The translations under genes and the position numbers were made by a program. Of a stretch of DNA of 64,000 bases, positions 18,492-27,203 are shown piece by piece. Each line of letters begins with the position of its first letter. Position 1 is the first letter of the stretch. The notes beneath the pieces are model-generated. The model was not told the origin of the DNA. It saw only the letters and a program-made list of their open reading frames with translations, and searched no databases. The DNA is from Billgrantia saliphila. Lineage in GTDB: Bacteria > Pseudomonadota > Gammaproteobacteria > Pseudomonadales > Halomonadaceae. The DNA lies in contig NZ_PJRN01000007.1 of NCBI RefSeq assembly GCF_002930105.1, forward strand, positions 181,166 to 245,165, given 5' to 3'.

Positions 18492-19025
18492 ATGAAAGCC
18501 TGGATACCCCTGGCCCTGGTGGGCCTGAGTCTCGCCGGCTGCCAGATGATGGAACCCGGCCCTCCCCCAGAACGCATCGAAGTGATCGAGATCGGCGAGC
18601 CGCGGCCGGACGTCGAGCCGGCGGAAGAGACCTCCCGCATAACGCGCCAGGTCGCCTTTCCCGCCGAGGAGTACGCCTCTCTGGAGAAGAGCGGCAACGC
18701 AGCGATCCACGGTCGACTCACGCTCAACGGCAGGCCGGGCGCGGGCGAGACGATCTCGGTGGCGCCGGTGACCACCTATTCCGCCGAGGCGGCGGAGCAC
18801 GCCCTGGCCGGACAGGCCGTCGAACCGGCCGACCCACGAGCCAGGGAATATACCCATACGACCCGCACCGACGACAGCGGTCGTTTCACCGTGCAGGGAT
18901 TACCGGCCGGGGAGTTCTACGTGTCGGGAAGCATGGTCAATACCGCCAACGGGCAGCGCCAGGTGATACTCCGCCAGGTGTCGCTGCGCAATGGCCAGCG
19001 TCTCGATGTCGAACTGAGCCGTTGA
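18492..19025 (+). CDS. Predicted lipoprotein with carboxypeptidase-regulatory-like domain
   Basis: A 177-residue exported protein. The signal peptide ends in a lipobox SLAGC (Cys at 17). After an acidic, proline-rich linker (about 20-70) comes a beta-rich domain with HGRLTLNGRPGAGETISV (about 73-90) and later DDSGRFTVQGLPAGEFYV, the pattern of carboxypeptidase-regulatory/transthyretin-like folds, which often bind cell-surface ligands or stabilise proteins. AGGAAA precedes the ATG. Its specific job is unknown; it faces hda convergently with 4 bp between the stop codons. Confidence 0.75.
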   Translation: MKAWIPLALVGLSLAGCQMMEPGPPPERIEVIEIGEPRPDVEPAEETSRITRQVAFPAEEYASLEKSGNAAIHGRLTLNGRPGAGETISVAPVTTYSAEAAEHALAGQAVEPADPRAREYTHTTRTDDSGRFTVQGLPAGEFYVSGSMVNTANGQRQVILRQVSLRNGQRLDVELSR

Positions 19026-19029
19026 CGCC

Positions 19030-19731
19030 CTACCAGCCCAGGGCCTGCTTGACGAAGGGAATGGTCAACTTGCGCTGGGCCGTGAGCGAGGCGCGATCGA
19101 GCTCCGCCAAGGCCTCGAACAGCTCGCCGAGACTGCGTGGGCCGCGATGGAGAATGTAGCGCGCAACTTCATCCGGCAACTGCATGCCACGCAGGCGTGC
19201 ACGTAGCTGCATCGCCTGCAGGCGTTCGCTGTCGTCGAGGCCGTGAAGATGGAAAGTGACACCCCAGGTCAGACGCGATGCCAGATCCGGCAACTTCACC
19301 GGCAGTTGGCGCGGCGCGGCGCTTGCCGAGACCACCAGACGCTTGCCGGCGTCGCGCAGACGATTGAAGGCGTGAAAGAGCCCCTCTTCCCAGCGTCGCC
19401 GGCCGATGACCGCATTGATATCGTCGATGGCCACGAGATCGAGCCGCTCGACGTCCTCGAGCATCAGCGGCGGAAAGTGGCCCAGGTCGCGTAGCGGCAG
19501 GTAAAGGGCACGCATGTCGCGATCCGAGGCGGCATGGCAGGCCGCCTGTAGCAGATGGGTGCGGCCGGTACCGGGTCCCCCCCAGAGATAGAGAAAGGGC
19601 TCGCCCCCGGCATCGAGCTGATGCACCAACCGATCGACCAGACTGGCGTTTGCCGCCGGCAGGTAACTGTCGAAGGTGGCATCGTCACGCAACCCCACGC
19701 CCAATGGCAGTTGCGCCGGTGCTCGGCTCAT
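19030..19731 (-). CDS. hda: DnaA regulatory inactivator Hda
   Basis: A DnaA-like AAA+ protein that, with the DNA-bound sliding clamp, stimulates DnaA-ATP hydrolysis and so prevents re-initiation of replication. The 233 residues start with the clamp-binding motif region (AQLPLGVGL, about 5-13). The P-loop is WGGPGTGRTHLL (about 50-61), with Arg where most AAA+ proteins have Lys, as is usual in Hda. Walker B VAIDDINAVIG and the sensor regions follow. Its ATG overlaps the end of perM by 4 bp, a widely conserved pairing in gammaproteobacteria. Confidence 0.93.
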   Translation of the reverse strand: MSRAPAQLPLGVGLRDDATFDSYLPAANASLVDRLVHQLDAGGEPFLYLWGGPGTGRTHLLQAACHAASDRDMRALYLPLRDLGHFPPLMLEDVERLDLVAIDDINAVIGRRRWEEGLFHAFNRLRDAGKRLVVSASAAPRQLPVKLPDLASRLTWGVTFHLHGLDDSERLQAMQLRARLRGMQLPDEVARYILHRGPRSLGELFEALAELDRASLTAQRKLTIPFVKQALGW

Positions 19732-20804
19732 GGTGATTCCTCATCGTGACGGCGCCGTGTCCCGGCATCGTACAGGCTGCTTCGCTTGTAACGTTCGTTG
19801 AGTTCTCGTAAGAGTACCATGATCACGGCCGCCACCGGCAGCGCCAGTAGCACGCCGGTAAAGCCGAACAACTTGCCTCCCGCCAGCACGGCGAAGATGA
19901 CCGACACCGGGTGCAGGCCGATGCGGTCCCCCAGCAGCTTGGGCTGCAGCAGAATGCTCTCGAGAACCTGGCCGGTAGCGAATACCGCCACGACACCGAT
20001 CAGCACCAGCCAGCCGTCGAACTGGAAGAATGCCACGAGCAGCGCCACGCTAAGCCCGAGTATGAAACCCAGGAACGGCACTATGCTGGCCAGCCCCGCC
20101 AGAATGCCTATCAGCAGCCCGAAACGCACGTCGATCAGGGTGAGACCGACGGCATAGATCGCTCCCAACGACAGCATGACCAGCAGCTGACCGCGCAGGA
20201 AAGCCGACAGCACCTCGTCGCAGCGCTGGCTCAGACGGATCGCATCCGGCTCCCAGCGACGCGGCAGCAGGTCGTGCAGGTTGGCCATCATCCTGTCCCA
20301 GTCGAGCAGCAGATAGAAAGTCACTACCGGGATCAGCGCTACGTAGGTGACCCAGGTGATGAAGGCCATACCGGAGCGCCCGATCTGTCCCAGGAACTGG
20401 GCCGCGTAGCCCCCGGCATTTTGCCAGTTCTCGGCCAGCGTCTTCTGTACGGCATCGAGGTCGGCGGTTACATCGAGCCCCGTCCAGCCCTGTATTTGGG
20501 GGGCCAGTACCGTCTGCACCCAGGCGAAGATACCGGGAATCATCTGATCGAACTGGCGGATCTGCTGCATGAGCAGCGGAATGAAAATCAGCAGGGCGAT
20601 CGCCAGCACGATCGACATGACAAGGAATACGGCGCACACCGCCAGCGTGCGCGACATTCCCAGGCGCTCGAGCCGATCGGCCAAAGGATCGCTGAGATAT
20701 GCCAGGATCATCCCCGCGATGAACGGCATCAATATCGCCTGCAGCTGGAACAGCAGCCACACCACCGCCACCACCCCCGCCAGCAACCACCACTCTCTGC
20801 GCAT
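19728..20804 (-). CDS. AI-2E family transporter / PerM-like permease
   Basis: A 358-residue integral membrane protein of the AI-2E exporter (PerM/YdgG) family with about seven or eight spans. The start at MRREWWLLAG follows a GGGAGGGAGGG site; longer upstream sequence is not membrane-like. Visible family segments include ILAYLSDPLADRLERLG (about 34-50), WVTYVALIPVVTFYLLLDWD (about 150-170) and the later GILAGLASIVPFLGFILG with GDRIGLHPVSVIFAVLAGGK. Substrate is unknown. It overlaps hda by 4 bp. Confidence 0.88.
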   Translation of the reverse strand: MRREWWLLAGVVAVVWLLFQLQAILMPFIAGMILAYLSDPLADRLERLGMSRTLAVCAVFLVMSIVLAIALLIFIPLLMQQIRQFDQMIPGIFAWVQTVLAPQIQGWTGLDVTADLDAVQKTLAENWQNAGGYAAQFLGQIGRSGMAFITWVTYVALIPVVTFYLLLDWDRMMANLHDLLPRRWEPDAIRLSQRCDEVLSAFLRGQLLVMLSLGAIYAVGLTLIDVRFGLLIGILAGLASIVPFLGFILGLSVALLVAFFQFDGWLVLIGVVAVFATGQVLESILLQPKLLGDRIGLHPVSVIFAVLAGGKLFGFTGVLLALPVAAVIMVLLRELNERYKRSSLYDAGTRRRHDEESP

Positions 20805-20972
20805 CCCTCCCTCCCTGCCTTCGATGTCCGCGGCGATGCGAGCCGCGCCACGTGATGCTACAATTCCGGCCCGATCTTGCCCACTGCCCATCGACCTGTC
20901 GGAGCGCATCTCTCAGCGGCCGATGCGACCGCCGACAGGTCACTAACCGCGACACTTCGTACAGGACAGGCC

Positions 20973-22049
20973 ATGACCGACTCCGATTCCTCCCGCCCCG
21001 CCAAGGCATCTCTCAGCTACAAGGATGCCGGCGTCGACATCGATGCCGGTAACGCGCTGGTCGACCGCATCAAGGGCGTAGCCAAACGCACCCTGCGCCC
21101 CGAGGTGATGGGAGGGCTGGGCGGCTTCGGCGCGCTGTGCGAACTGCCTGCGGGCTACCGCGAACCCGTTCTGGTATCCGGCACCGATGGTGTCGGCACC
21201 AAGCTGCGCCTGGCCATGGACCTGAATCGGCACGACACCATCGGCATCGACCTGGTCGCCATGTGCGTCAACGACCTAGTCGTGGTCGGTGCCGAACCGC
21301 TGTTCTTTCTCGATTACTATGCCACGGGCAAGCTGGACGTGGATATCGCCGCGGATGTCGTGGCGGGTATCGGCGAAGGCTGCGAACGCGCCGGCTGTGC
21401 CCTGGTCGGTGGCGAAACCGCTGAAATGCCCGGCATGTACGAGGGCAACGACTACGACCTTGCCGGTTTCTGCGTCGGCGTAGTGGAGAAGTCCGAGATC
21501 CTGGACGGCAGCCGTGTCGCCGAAGGTGACGTGCTATTGGGCATCGCCTCCTCGGGACCGCATTCCAACGGCTACTCACTGATCCGCAAGATTCTCGAGG
21601 TCAGCGAAGCCTCGCTGGACGTCGCCGTCGACGGCAAGCCCCTGGGCGACGCACTGCTCGCGCCCACGCGCATCTACGTGAAACCGCTGCTGTCGCTGAT
21701 CAAGGAAAGCGGCGTGGCCGTGCACGCGCTGTCACACATTACCGGTGGCGGACTGCTGGAGAACGTCCCACGCGTTCTGCCCGAATCACTCGCCGCGCGC
21801 ATCGACGTGTCCAGTTGGACCCGACCGGCAGTGTTCGACTGGCTGCAGCAACAGGGCAACGTGGCCGAGCACGAAATGTATCGCGTCCTCAACTGCGGCA
21901 TCGGCATGGTCGTGGTCGTGCCCGCGCGCCAGGCCGACCAAGCGCGTGCCCATCTCCAGGCGCTCGGCGAAACGGCCTATCGCATCGGTGAGATTGTCGC
22001 CCGCGGCGAAGGCGAGGAAGCGGTGCAACTGGAGAACCTCGAGGCATGA
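20973..22049 (+). CDS. purM: Phosphoribosylformylglycinamidine cyclo-ligase (AIR synthetase)
   Basis: Fifth step of purine synthesis, closing the imidazole ring to AIR with ATP. The start at [20 protein letters not shown] gives 358 residues, near the E. coli length (345). Motifs are clear: [13 protein letters not shown] (about 17-29), [13 protein letters not shown] (about 70-82), [20 protein letters not shown] (about 92-111) and [12 protein letters not shown] (about 147-158). The stop overlaps the purN start by 4 bp (ATGA), giving the standard purMN operon. I could not find a clear PurR box upstream. Confidence 0.97.
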   Translation: MTDSDSSRPAKASLSYKDAGVDIDAGNALVDRIKGVAKRTLRPEVMGGLGGFGALCELPAGYREPVLVSGTDGVGTKLRLAMDLNRHDTIGIDLVAMCVNDLVVVGAEPLFFLDYYATGKLDVDIAADVVAGIGEGCERAGCALVGGETAEMPGMYEGNDYDLAGFCVGVVEKSEILDGSRVAEGDVLLGIASSGPHSNGYSLIRKILEVSEASLDVAVDGKPLGDALLAPTRIYVKPLLSLIKESGVAVHALSHITGGGLLENVPRVLPESLAARIDVSSWTRPAVFDWLQQQGNVAEHEMYRVLNCGIGMVVVVPARQADQARAHLQALGETAYRIGEIVARGEGEEAVQLENLEA

Positions 22050-22786
22050 GCGAGACATCCCTCAGCGACACCTTGAACGGTTTCACTCCGGAGCCCAGCA
22101 GCGCGCGTCGAATCGTGGTGCTGATTTCGGGAAACGGCAGCAACCTGCAGGCGCTGATCGACGAACAGACCCATGACCGCCTGGGCGGCGAGATCGTCGC
22201 GGTGATCTCCAACGTGGCCGATGCCTACGGCCTTCAACGGGCCCGGGACGCCGGTATTGACGCCGTGGTGCTGCCCCATGGCGAGTACGACTCTCGGGAG
22301 GCCTACGACGGCGCGCTGATCAAGGTGATCGAGCGTCACGAGCCCGACCTGGTGGTACTGGCCGGATTCATGCGCATCCTCACGCAGCGCTTCGTGCAGC
22401 GCTTTCACGGCCGCATGCTCAACATCCACCCTTCCCTGCTGCCCGCCTACCGCGGCCTGAACACGCATGCCAAGGCGCTGGCCGACGGCGTGACGGAACA
22501 CGGCTGCAGCGTGCACTTCGTCACCGAAGAGCTCGACGGCGGGCCGGTGGCGATCCAGGCCGCGGTGGAGGTGGGCGCTGGCGAGACCGAAGCCAGCCTC
22601 AAGGAGAAGGTACATGCCCGCGAGCACCTGATCTACCCCATCGCCGTGAAGTGGTTCCTGGAGGGCCGCCTGCGCCTCGAGGGAGAAGTTGCCACCTTCG
22701 ATGGGATGCCGCTTCCCCCCCAAGGCCTGCGAATGTCACATGCTGACGCTGCCGAAGAGCTGGATGAAGACCTTGGCAATTCATGA
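22046..22786 (+). CDS. purN: Phosphoribosylglycinamide formyltransferase
   Basis: Transfers a formyl group from 10-formyltetrahydrofolate to GAR. The 246 residues include the usual core with [15 protein letters not shown] (about 26-40), the catalytic [14 protein letters not shown] stretch (Asn-His pair in [10 protein letters not shown]) and the [13 protein letters not shown] loop holding the catalytic Asp. An extra ~20 residues at the N-terminus and an acidic C-terminal tail make it longer than E. coli PurN (212). It is translationally coupled to purM. Confidence 0.96.
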   Translation: MSETSLSDTLNGFTPEPSSARRIVVLISGNGSNLQALIDEQTHDRLGGEIVAVISNVADAYGLQRARDAGIDAVVLPHGEYDSREAYDGALIKVIERHEPDLVVLAGFMRILTQRFVQRFHGRMLNIHPSLLPAYRGLNTHAKALADGVTEHGCSVHFVTEELDGGPVAIQAAVEVGAGETEASLKEKVHAREHLIYPIAVKWFLEGRLRLEGEVATFDGMPLPPQGLRMSHADAAEELDEDLGNS

Positions 22787-22792
22787 TAGGTG

Positions 22793-22809
22793 AAGCTCAA
22801 AAAGAGCTT
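22793..22809 (+). terminator. Weak hairpin after purN
   Basis: AAGCTC (22793-22798) and GAGCTT (22804-22809) around AAAAA. There is no T tract, so termination strength is doubtful. Confidence 0.3.
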
Positions 22810-22822
22810 GTACAGAACGATG

Positions 22823-23095
22823 GCGATTTATGTCACGAGCGATGACAGGCGGGGGCGCCGAGCCTGATCGTCGCCGGAGCGCAGTACCGAGCGAAGCGAC
22901 AAACAGCCGTCGGCTGGCCCCGAAGGGGCGAGAAGCCGAAGGCTGCGAGTCAACCGGAGTGTAGCCTGCTACATGAGGATTTGACGGTCCGACGCTTCGG
23001 CACCGCCGACGGTCAGGATGGCTAGGTTCGTTCCCGACGAACCAACGCACTTCCCACATTCATGTGGGTCGCCGAGCGCAGCAATAAATCGACGC
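22823..23095. repeat. Palindrome-rich intergenic element with inverted ends (MITE-like)
   Basis: The 313-bp gap between purN and dcd holds a ~270-bp block bounded by related inverted ends: GCGATTTATGTCACGAGCGA (from 22823) and, on the other strand, GCGTCGATTTATTGCTGCGC (from 23095). The shared core is CGATTTAT followed by a partly matching GAGCGATGAC / GCTCGGCGAC. Inside are many short hairpins, for example CAGCCGTCGGCTG, GCCCCGAAGGGGC, GTAGCCTGCTAC, GGTTCGT/ACGAACC and CCCACATTCATGTGGG. No reading frame in it is convincing. It resembles a non-autonomous mobile or dispersed intergenic repeat; no target-site duplication is visible. Confidence 0.5.
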
Positions 23096-23099
23096 TTTC

Positions 23100-23666
23100 T
23101 CAGGTGCGCGGCAGAGTCACTCCCCGTTGCCCCATGTACTTGCCGCCGCGATCCTTGTAGGAGGTCTCGCAGACCTCGTCCGACTCCAGGAACAGCATCT
23201 GCGCCACGCCCTCGTTGGCGTAGATCTTGGCCGGCAGGTTGGTGGTATTGGAAAATTCGAGGGTCACGTGTCCTTCCCACTCGGGCTCCAGCGGCGTCAC
23301 GTTGACGATGATGCCGCAGCGGGCATAGGTCGACTTGCCCAGGCAGATGGTCAAGACGCTACGCGGAATGCGGAAGTATTCGACGGTACGTGCCAGGGCG
23401 AAGGAGTTGGGCGGAATGATGCAGACGTCGCCCTTGATGTCGACGAAGCTCTTCTCGTCGAACGCCTTGGGGTCGACCACAGCCGAATGAATGTTGGTGA
23501 AGACCTTGAACTCGTCGGCACAGCGCACGTCGTAGCCGTAGCTGGACGTACCGAAGGAGATCACCCGCTGGTCATTCACGTAGCGGACCTGGTCGGCCTC
23601 GAAGGGTTCGATCATGCCTTCCCGCTCGGCCATGCGGCGGATCCAACTGTCGGGTCTGATGCTCAT
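23100..23666 (-). CDS. dcd: dCTP deaminase
   Basis: Deaminates dCTP to dUTP, the source of dTMP in gammaproteobacteria. The 188 residues starting at [15 protein letters not shown] match the family length (193 in E. coli). Key segments are [12 protein letters not shown] (about 42-53), the nucleotide-binding [11 protein letters not shown] (about 109-119) and [18 protein letters not shown] (about 125-142) with the catalytic Glu in TLEFSN. It follows apbC on the same strand but a terminator lies between them. Confidence 0.95.
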   Translation of the reverse strand: MSIRPDSWIRRMAEREGMIEPFEADQVRYVNDQRVISFGTSSYGYDVRCADEFKVFTNIHSAVVDPKAFDEKSFVDIKGDVCIIPPNSFALARTVEYFRIPRSVLTICLGKSTYARCGIIVNVTPLEPEWEGHVTLEFSNTTNLPAKIYANEGVAQMLFLESDEVCETSYKDRGGKYMGQRGVTLPRT

Positions 23667-23704
23667 GGGACGTCCTGAAAAGAATGTGCCGAACAAAACA
23701 AGTA

Positions 23705-23725
23705 GGGCCGCTATGATAGCGGCCC
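23705..23725 (-). terminator. Terminator after apbC
   Basis: GGGCCGCT (23725-23718 on the minus strand) pairs with AGCGGCCC (23712-23705) around a 5-nt loop, followed on the minus strand by TACTTGTTTTG. Confidence 0.7.
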
Positions 23726-23760
23726 CCGTGGCGGGCGTCACGGCCCCCCGCCCAACGCAC

Positions 23761-24567
23761 TCAATCGCTGAAGCTGATGCTCGGTCCCTCGTCGGCCGAC
23801 TGCCCCTCGATTTGCTCGGCGACCTGCCGCGCCATGTCGCGAAAGATCGCCGTCACTTCACCGTCCGGCTCGGCGACAACGGTGGGCCTACCGCCATCGA
23901 CCTGCTCGCGGATCGACAGCGACAGCGGCAGTTGACCCAGTACCCGCGTATCGTACTCATCGGCGATTCGCTTGCCGCCGCCCTCGCCGAAGATCGGCTC
24001 GGCATGGCCGCAGTTGGAACAGACGTGCAGGCTCATGTTCTCCACCACGCCCAGCACCGGCACGTTCACCTTGCGGAACATTTCGATGCCCTTGCGTGCA
24101 TCGAGCAGCGCTATGTCCTGGGGCGTGGTCACGATCACGGCACCGTCGACCGGGACTTTCTGCGCCAAGGTCAACTGAATGTCGCCGGTGCCCGGCGGCA
24201 TATCGATGAAGAGCACATCGAGATCGTTCCACGCCGTCTGGGTCAGCAACTGCTGGAACGCGCCCGCCACCATCGGCCCGCGCCATACCATTGGCTCCCG
24301 TGTGTCGACCATAAACGCCATGGACATGGCCTGCACGCCATGGGTTTCCAGTGGTCTGAAGCGATTCTCGCCCGCCTGTTGTGGTCGCACGCCCTCCGGT
24401 ACGCCCAGCATCTGCGCCTGGCTGGGGCCATGGATGTCGGCGTCCAGAATGCCGACCCGGTAGCCTTCGGCCACCATGGCCAGCGCCAGATTGACGGTGA
24501 CCGTGGACTTGCCGACCCCACCCTTGCCGGAGGCCACCGCCACGATATGCTTGACCCCTTCGATCAC
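23761..24567 (-). CDS. apbC: Mrp/ApbC iron-sulphur cluster carrier ATPase
   Basis: A MinD/Mrp-family P-loop ATPase that carries [4Fe-4S] clusters to apo-proteins. The gene starts with GTG (24565-24567) after an AAGGAG site 6 nt upstream, giving 268 residues. The deviant Walker [11 protein letters not shown] (about 13-22), DADIHGPSQ (about 43-51), the [10 protein letters not shown] motif (about 119-128) and the cluster-binding CxxC (VCSNCGH) near residue 183 are present. The DUF59 domain found at the N-terminus of longer Mrp proteins is absent. Confidence 0.94.
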   Translation of the reverse strand: MIEGVKHIVAVASGKGGVGKSTVTVNLALAMVAEGYRVGILDADIHGPSQAQMLGVPEGVRPQQAGENRFRPLETHGVQAMSMAFMVDTREPMVWRGPMVAGAFQQLLTQTAWNDLDVLFIDMPPGTGDIQLTLAQKVPVDGAVIVTTPQDIALLDARKGIEMFRKVNVPVLGVVENMSLHVCSNCGHAEPIFGEGGGKRIADEYDTRVLGQLPLSLSIREQVDGGRPTVVAEPDGEVTAIFRDMARQVAEQIEGQSADEGPSISFSD

Positions 24568-24659
24568 ATTCCGCTCCTTGTGCTGAGAATTGTCGCGTTA
24601 CTCTAGGGTAGCTGAACGGGCGCCAGTATAGCGCGCCGATTCCAGTTGGCCGAAACGGC

Positions 24660-24685
24660 CTGCGGCGGGCCGAAGCCCGCCGCAG
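24660..24685 (-). terminator. Terminator after the repeat-tailed coiled-coil gene
   Basis: A perfect 11-bp stem CTGCGGCGGGC / GCCCGCCGCAG with a TTCG tetraloop on the minus strand, followed by GCCGTTTC. Confidence 0.75.
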
Positions 24686-24702
24686 ACATGAACCTTGCCA
24701 AT

Positions 24703-26097
24703 TCAGCTCTGTTCAGCCTCTGCGCTCTCCTGGGACTGCCCCCCAGTCTGCGGCTGGGTACTTTGCTGCTCTTCGGCGCGCTGCCGCTCCTGCTGTTCCT
24801 GGGATTGGCCTTCTTGCTCCTGGGATTGGCCTTCTTGCTCCTGGGATTGGCCTTCTTGCTCCTGGGATTGGCCTTCTTGCTCCTGGGATTGGCCTTGCTG
24901 CTCCTGGGATTGGCCTTCTTGCTCCTGGGTTTGGCCTTGCTGCTCCTGGGATTGGCCTTCTTGCTCCTGGGACTGGCCTTGCTGCTCCCGGGACTGGCCT
25001 TGCTGCTCCTGGGACTGGCCTTGCTGCTCCTGGGATTGGCCTTGCTGCTCCTGGGATTGGCCTTGCTGCTCCCGGGACTGGCCTTGACCAGCCTCACCCC
25101 CTTCCGCGCTATCCAGCTCCAGCTCGGACAGGGTATCTCGCCACTCGGCGAGCTGTGCCTCCAGGCGCTGCAACTGCTGCCGACGGCGCTGGACTTGCTC
25201 CTCGACCTGACGCAGTTCGTCGCGCCCCGAATCGATGGCATTGGTCAGCTCGTCACGCTCCTGACGGATCGACTCGAGCTCGGTCATGGCGCTTTCACGC
25301 TGGTCGCGAAGGGTACCCATTTCGCTCTCGATCTCGCTACGCAAGGCTTCCATTGCCTCGATATCGCTCTCGAGTGCTTCGAGGGTCTGCTCACGCTCAT
25401 CGATCGCCTCGTTCAGGGTATTCAGGCGTTCCTCGGCGGCGTCCGCCTTCTCGCGCAGCTCACCCAGTTCCGACTGAACCTGATCGCGTTCCGCCTCGGC
25501 TTGCTGGCGCGCCTCCTCGGCCTGCTGGCGCTCTTCCTCGATGGTCTGTCGAGCGGATTCGGCTTCCTGTCGCGCCTGCTCAGCCGCCTGCCGGGCCTCC
25601 TCCGCATCGACGCGGGCCTGGTCCACTTGCTGGTACTCTTCGCGCAGCGTCGCGACGGTTTCCTCGATCTCGGCCTGTTCATTGCGCCGTGCCTCGAGAT
25701 TGCTCTCCAGCGAGGACTGCTCTTCCTGCAGTTGGCTGAGACGCTCCTCGGCCTGCTGGGCCTCACCCTCAAGACGCTCTATCTCGCTCCGAGCCGCTTG
25801 CTGTTCGTCATGCATAGCCGCTTCGGTCGATTGCCGCTCCTCTTCGAGTTCGGCCAGGCGCGCCTCCATCGACTCGATATCCTCACCGGCCTGGTTGCGC
25901 TCGTTGAGCTGACTCACCAGTTCCTGATGCTCTCCCTCCAGCGCCGCGAGCTGTTCTTCCAACGCCTCGCTTCGCTCACGGTGATCCGACGCGTTGTTGT
26001 GTGCGACTATCGCCCAGACAAGGGCGAGCAAGGCCACAGCCACTACGGCCATGACGCGTCTGTCCTTGTAAAGTGGGCTGTCGTTGCCTTCCGCCAT
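24703..26097 (-). CDS. Single-span coiled-coil protein with C-terminal Gly-Gln-Ser heptapeptide repeats
   Basis: A 464-residue protein of unknown function. Residues 1-15 are cytosolic and charged, 16-33 form one membrane span (VMAVVAVALLALVWAIVA), and 34-345 form a long coiled coil dominated by Glu, Gln, Arg and Ala (for example AEQARQEAESARQTIEEERQ). The tail consists of 14 tandem 7-residue units, consensus GQSQEQQ/E (positions 24790-25083), and a short Gln/Ser/Glu end. A GGAGGG site precedes the chosen ATG. The topology suggests an inner-membrane protein whose rod and hydrophilic tail project into the periplasm or cytosol. No partner can be named from context. Confidence 0.75.
   Translation of the reverse strand: MAEGNDSPLYKDRRVMAVVAVALLALVWAIVAHNNASDHRERSEALEEQLAALEGEHQELVSQLNERNQAGEDIESMEARLAELEEERQSTEAAMHDEQQAARSEIERLEGEAQQAEERLSQLQEEQSSLESNLEARRNEQAEIEETVATLREEYQQVDQARVDAEEARQAAEQARQEAESARQTIEEERQQAEEARQQAEAERDQVQSELGELREKADAAEERLNTLNEAIDEREQTLEALESDIEAMEALRSEIESEMGTLRDQRESAMTELESIRQERDELTNAIDSGRDELRQVEEQVQRRRQQLQRLEAQLAEWRDTLSELELDSAEGGEAGQGQSREQQGQSQEQQGQSQEQQGQSQEQQGQSREQQGQSQEQEGQSQEQQGQTQEQEGQSQEQQGQSQEQEGQSQEQEGQSQEQEGQSQEQEGQSQEQQERQRAEEQQSTQPQTGGQSQESAEAEQS
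24790..25083 (-). repeat. Fourteen tandem 21-bp units (coding heptapeptide repeat)
   Basis: The 21-bp unit, coding strand GGCCAATCCCAGGAGCAAG... with variation in the last codons, repeats 14 times without interruption inside the gene at 24703-26097. Units differ by Gln/Glu at position 7, Gln/Arg at position 4 and one Ser/Thr, with synonymous changes. The array is a candidate for copy-number variation by slippage, always in frame. It is not a CRISPR array, as there are no spacers. Confidence 0.9.
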
Positions 26098-26218
26098 GAG
26101 CAAGACCCTCCAGATGGTCAATTGTTATCGCCGCCGGCCAGCGACGTTCGTTTAGCCTTCCAACCTCAGCATACATAGCGTTACCCAAGGGCGAAAGGAA
26201 CCGACCGAACCGCGACGC

Positions 26219-26827
26219 TTAGTGCGCTTGCATGTCGGATTCGATGCACCAGCGGGAAAACCAGGGAGTACCAAGAACCTCGAATCCCAGTTGACGCAGC
26301 CAATCCGCCACGACCAGGTTCGACTGATGTACCGCCGAATAGCGCCTCGGGTCGGGAACAAAGGCCAGTCCGAACTCCTCGCTCTCGACCGGTTCCGCAT
26401 CTGCGGCCTCGAAGCGGGCATCCAGCCGCCGTCTCAGCGTTTGCACACTACCCGCATCCGCTTGCAGCGTATGAATTTTCTCCAACCCCTCCGGAGCCAG
26501 CCGTTCGAACTGTTCTGGCTCATCGATCTCGGGATAGAGACCGCGCCCCAATCCGGCTTGGGTTGGCCATAGCAGCGCGACAGCGCCGCTCAGCAGGTTA
26601 CGCCGCCCCTCGACATACCAGCGCCACTCGCCAAAGCTGTAGCGCACCATGCCACCCTGCCCGTCCGGCAATACCAGGCTGGCGTGTCTTCCATGATCGA
26701 GCAGGTAGATGGCGACCGGCTGTTCGATGTTCTGAGGCAACGGAGCAACCACGCGTCCGACACAGCCCACCAGCAGAATGACGGGAAGCAACCGTACAAG
26801 CCGACTCGCGACAAGGACTCTCCGCAT
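26219..26827 (-). CDS. Predicted lipoprotein of unknown function
   Basis: A 202-residue exported protein. The N-terminal signal ends in a lipobox LLVGC (Cys at 22). The body has no repeats or membrane spans; the segment IYLLDHGRHASLVLP followed by MVRYSFGEWRWYVEGR resembles the opening of DUF2459/DUF4105-type envelope proteins (HG-x-H and WR/WY residues), but I cannot confirm the family. No functional neighbours. Confidence 0.65.
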   Translation of the reverse strand: MRRVLVASRLVRLLPVILLVGCVGRVVAPLPQNIEQPVAIYLLDHGRHASLVLPDGQGGMVRYSFGEWRWYVEGRRNLLSGAVALLWPTQAGLGRGLYPEIDEPEQFERLAPEGLEKIHTLQADAGSVQTLRRRLDARFEAADAEPVESEEFGLAFVPDPRRYSAVHQSNLVVADWLRQLGFEVLGTPWFSRWCIESDMQAH

Positions 26828-26931
26828 CGCATGAGCCGCCCGGGGGCGTAATCGTACGGGACCGATACATGGCCGAGCGACAGTGCCGCGCCGACCATGC
26901 GTATCGAGGTGAGGAGCGTATCCCGGACGGG

Positions 26932-27006
26932 TTAGCGCAGGCCCAGCATCGACAGGATGAACAGCACCACCACGATCAGGCCGATGATATAGATGATATT
27001 ACGCAT
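26932..27006 (-). CDS. Small single-span membrane protein (24 residues)
   Basis: A very short gene: ATG at 27004-27006, stop at 26932-26934, 24 residues. AGGAGAG precedes the start by 5 nt. The product is one hydrophobic helix, MRNIIYIIGLIVVVLFIL followed by a short SMLGLR tail. The good ribosome-binding site, the intact frame and the charged residues at both ends favour a real gene. Short proteins of this type beginning MRNIIYIIGLIV occur in many proteobacteria. Its role is unknown. Confidence 0.65.
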   Translation of the reverse strand: MRNIIYIIGLIVVVLFILSMLGLR

Positions 27007-27203
27007 GCAGCTCTCCTTGCTGTCGGGTTCGGGTTCGCTTCGTCAAGATTGGTGAACGACACCGCAAACAAGCGGCGTCAGCCCCTAGTGTAGCGAACCT
27101 GTCGAATCCGGCCAGCGAAGCGGCCGACTTGTGAGGCCCTCTCTGGACGCATACCTTGAACAGGACAATCGTCCGATAATCGGCACAGGAACCGTCAAGC
27201 CAC

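Noticed and set aside
22781..23059. Short reading frames within the purN-dcd gap
   Set aside because: Their products are low-complexity Arg/Ser/Pro sequences typical of translated palindromic repeats, without ribosome-binding sites.
24790..25083. Possible CRISPR array
   Set aside because: The repeats are contiguous 21-bp coding units with no spacers and no cas genes nearby.
24646..26178. A 510-codon plus-strand frame coding an extremely leucine-rich protein opposite the coiled-coil gene
   Set aside because: The LLLLGLAF repeats are the antisense reading of the GQSQEQQ array. The minus-strand product has a sensible start, membrane span and coiled coil, so the plus frame is a shadow.
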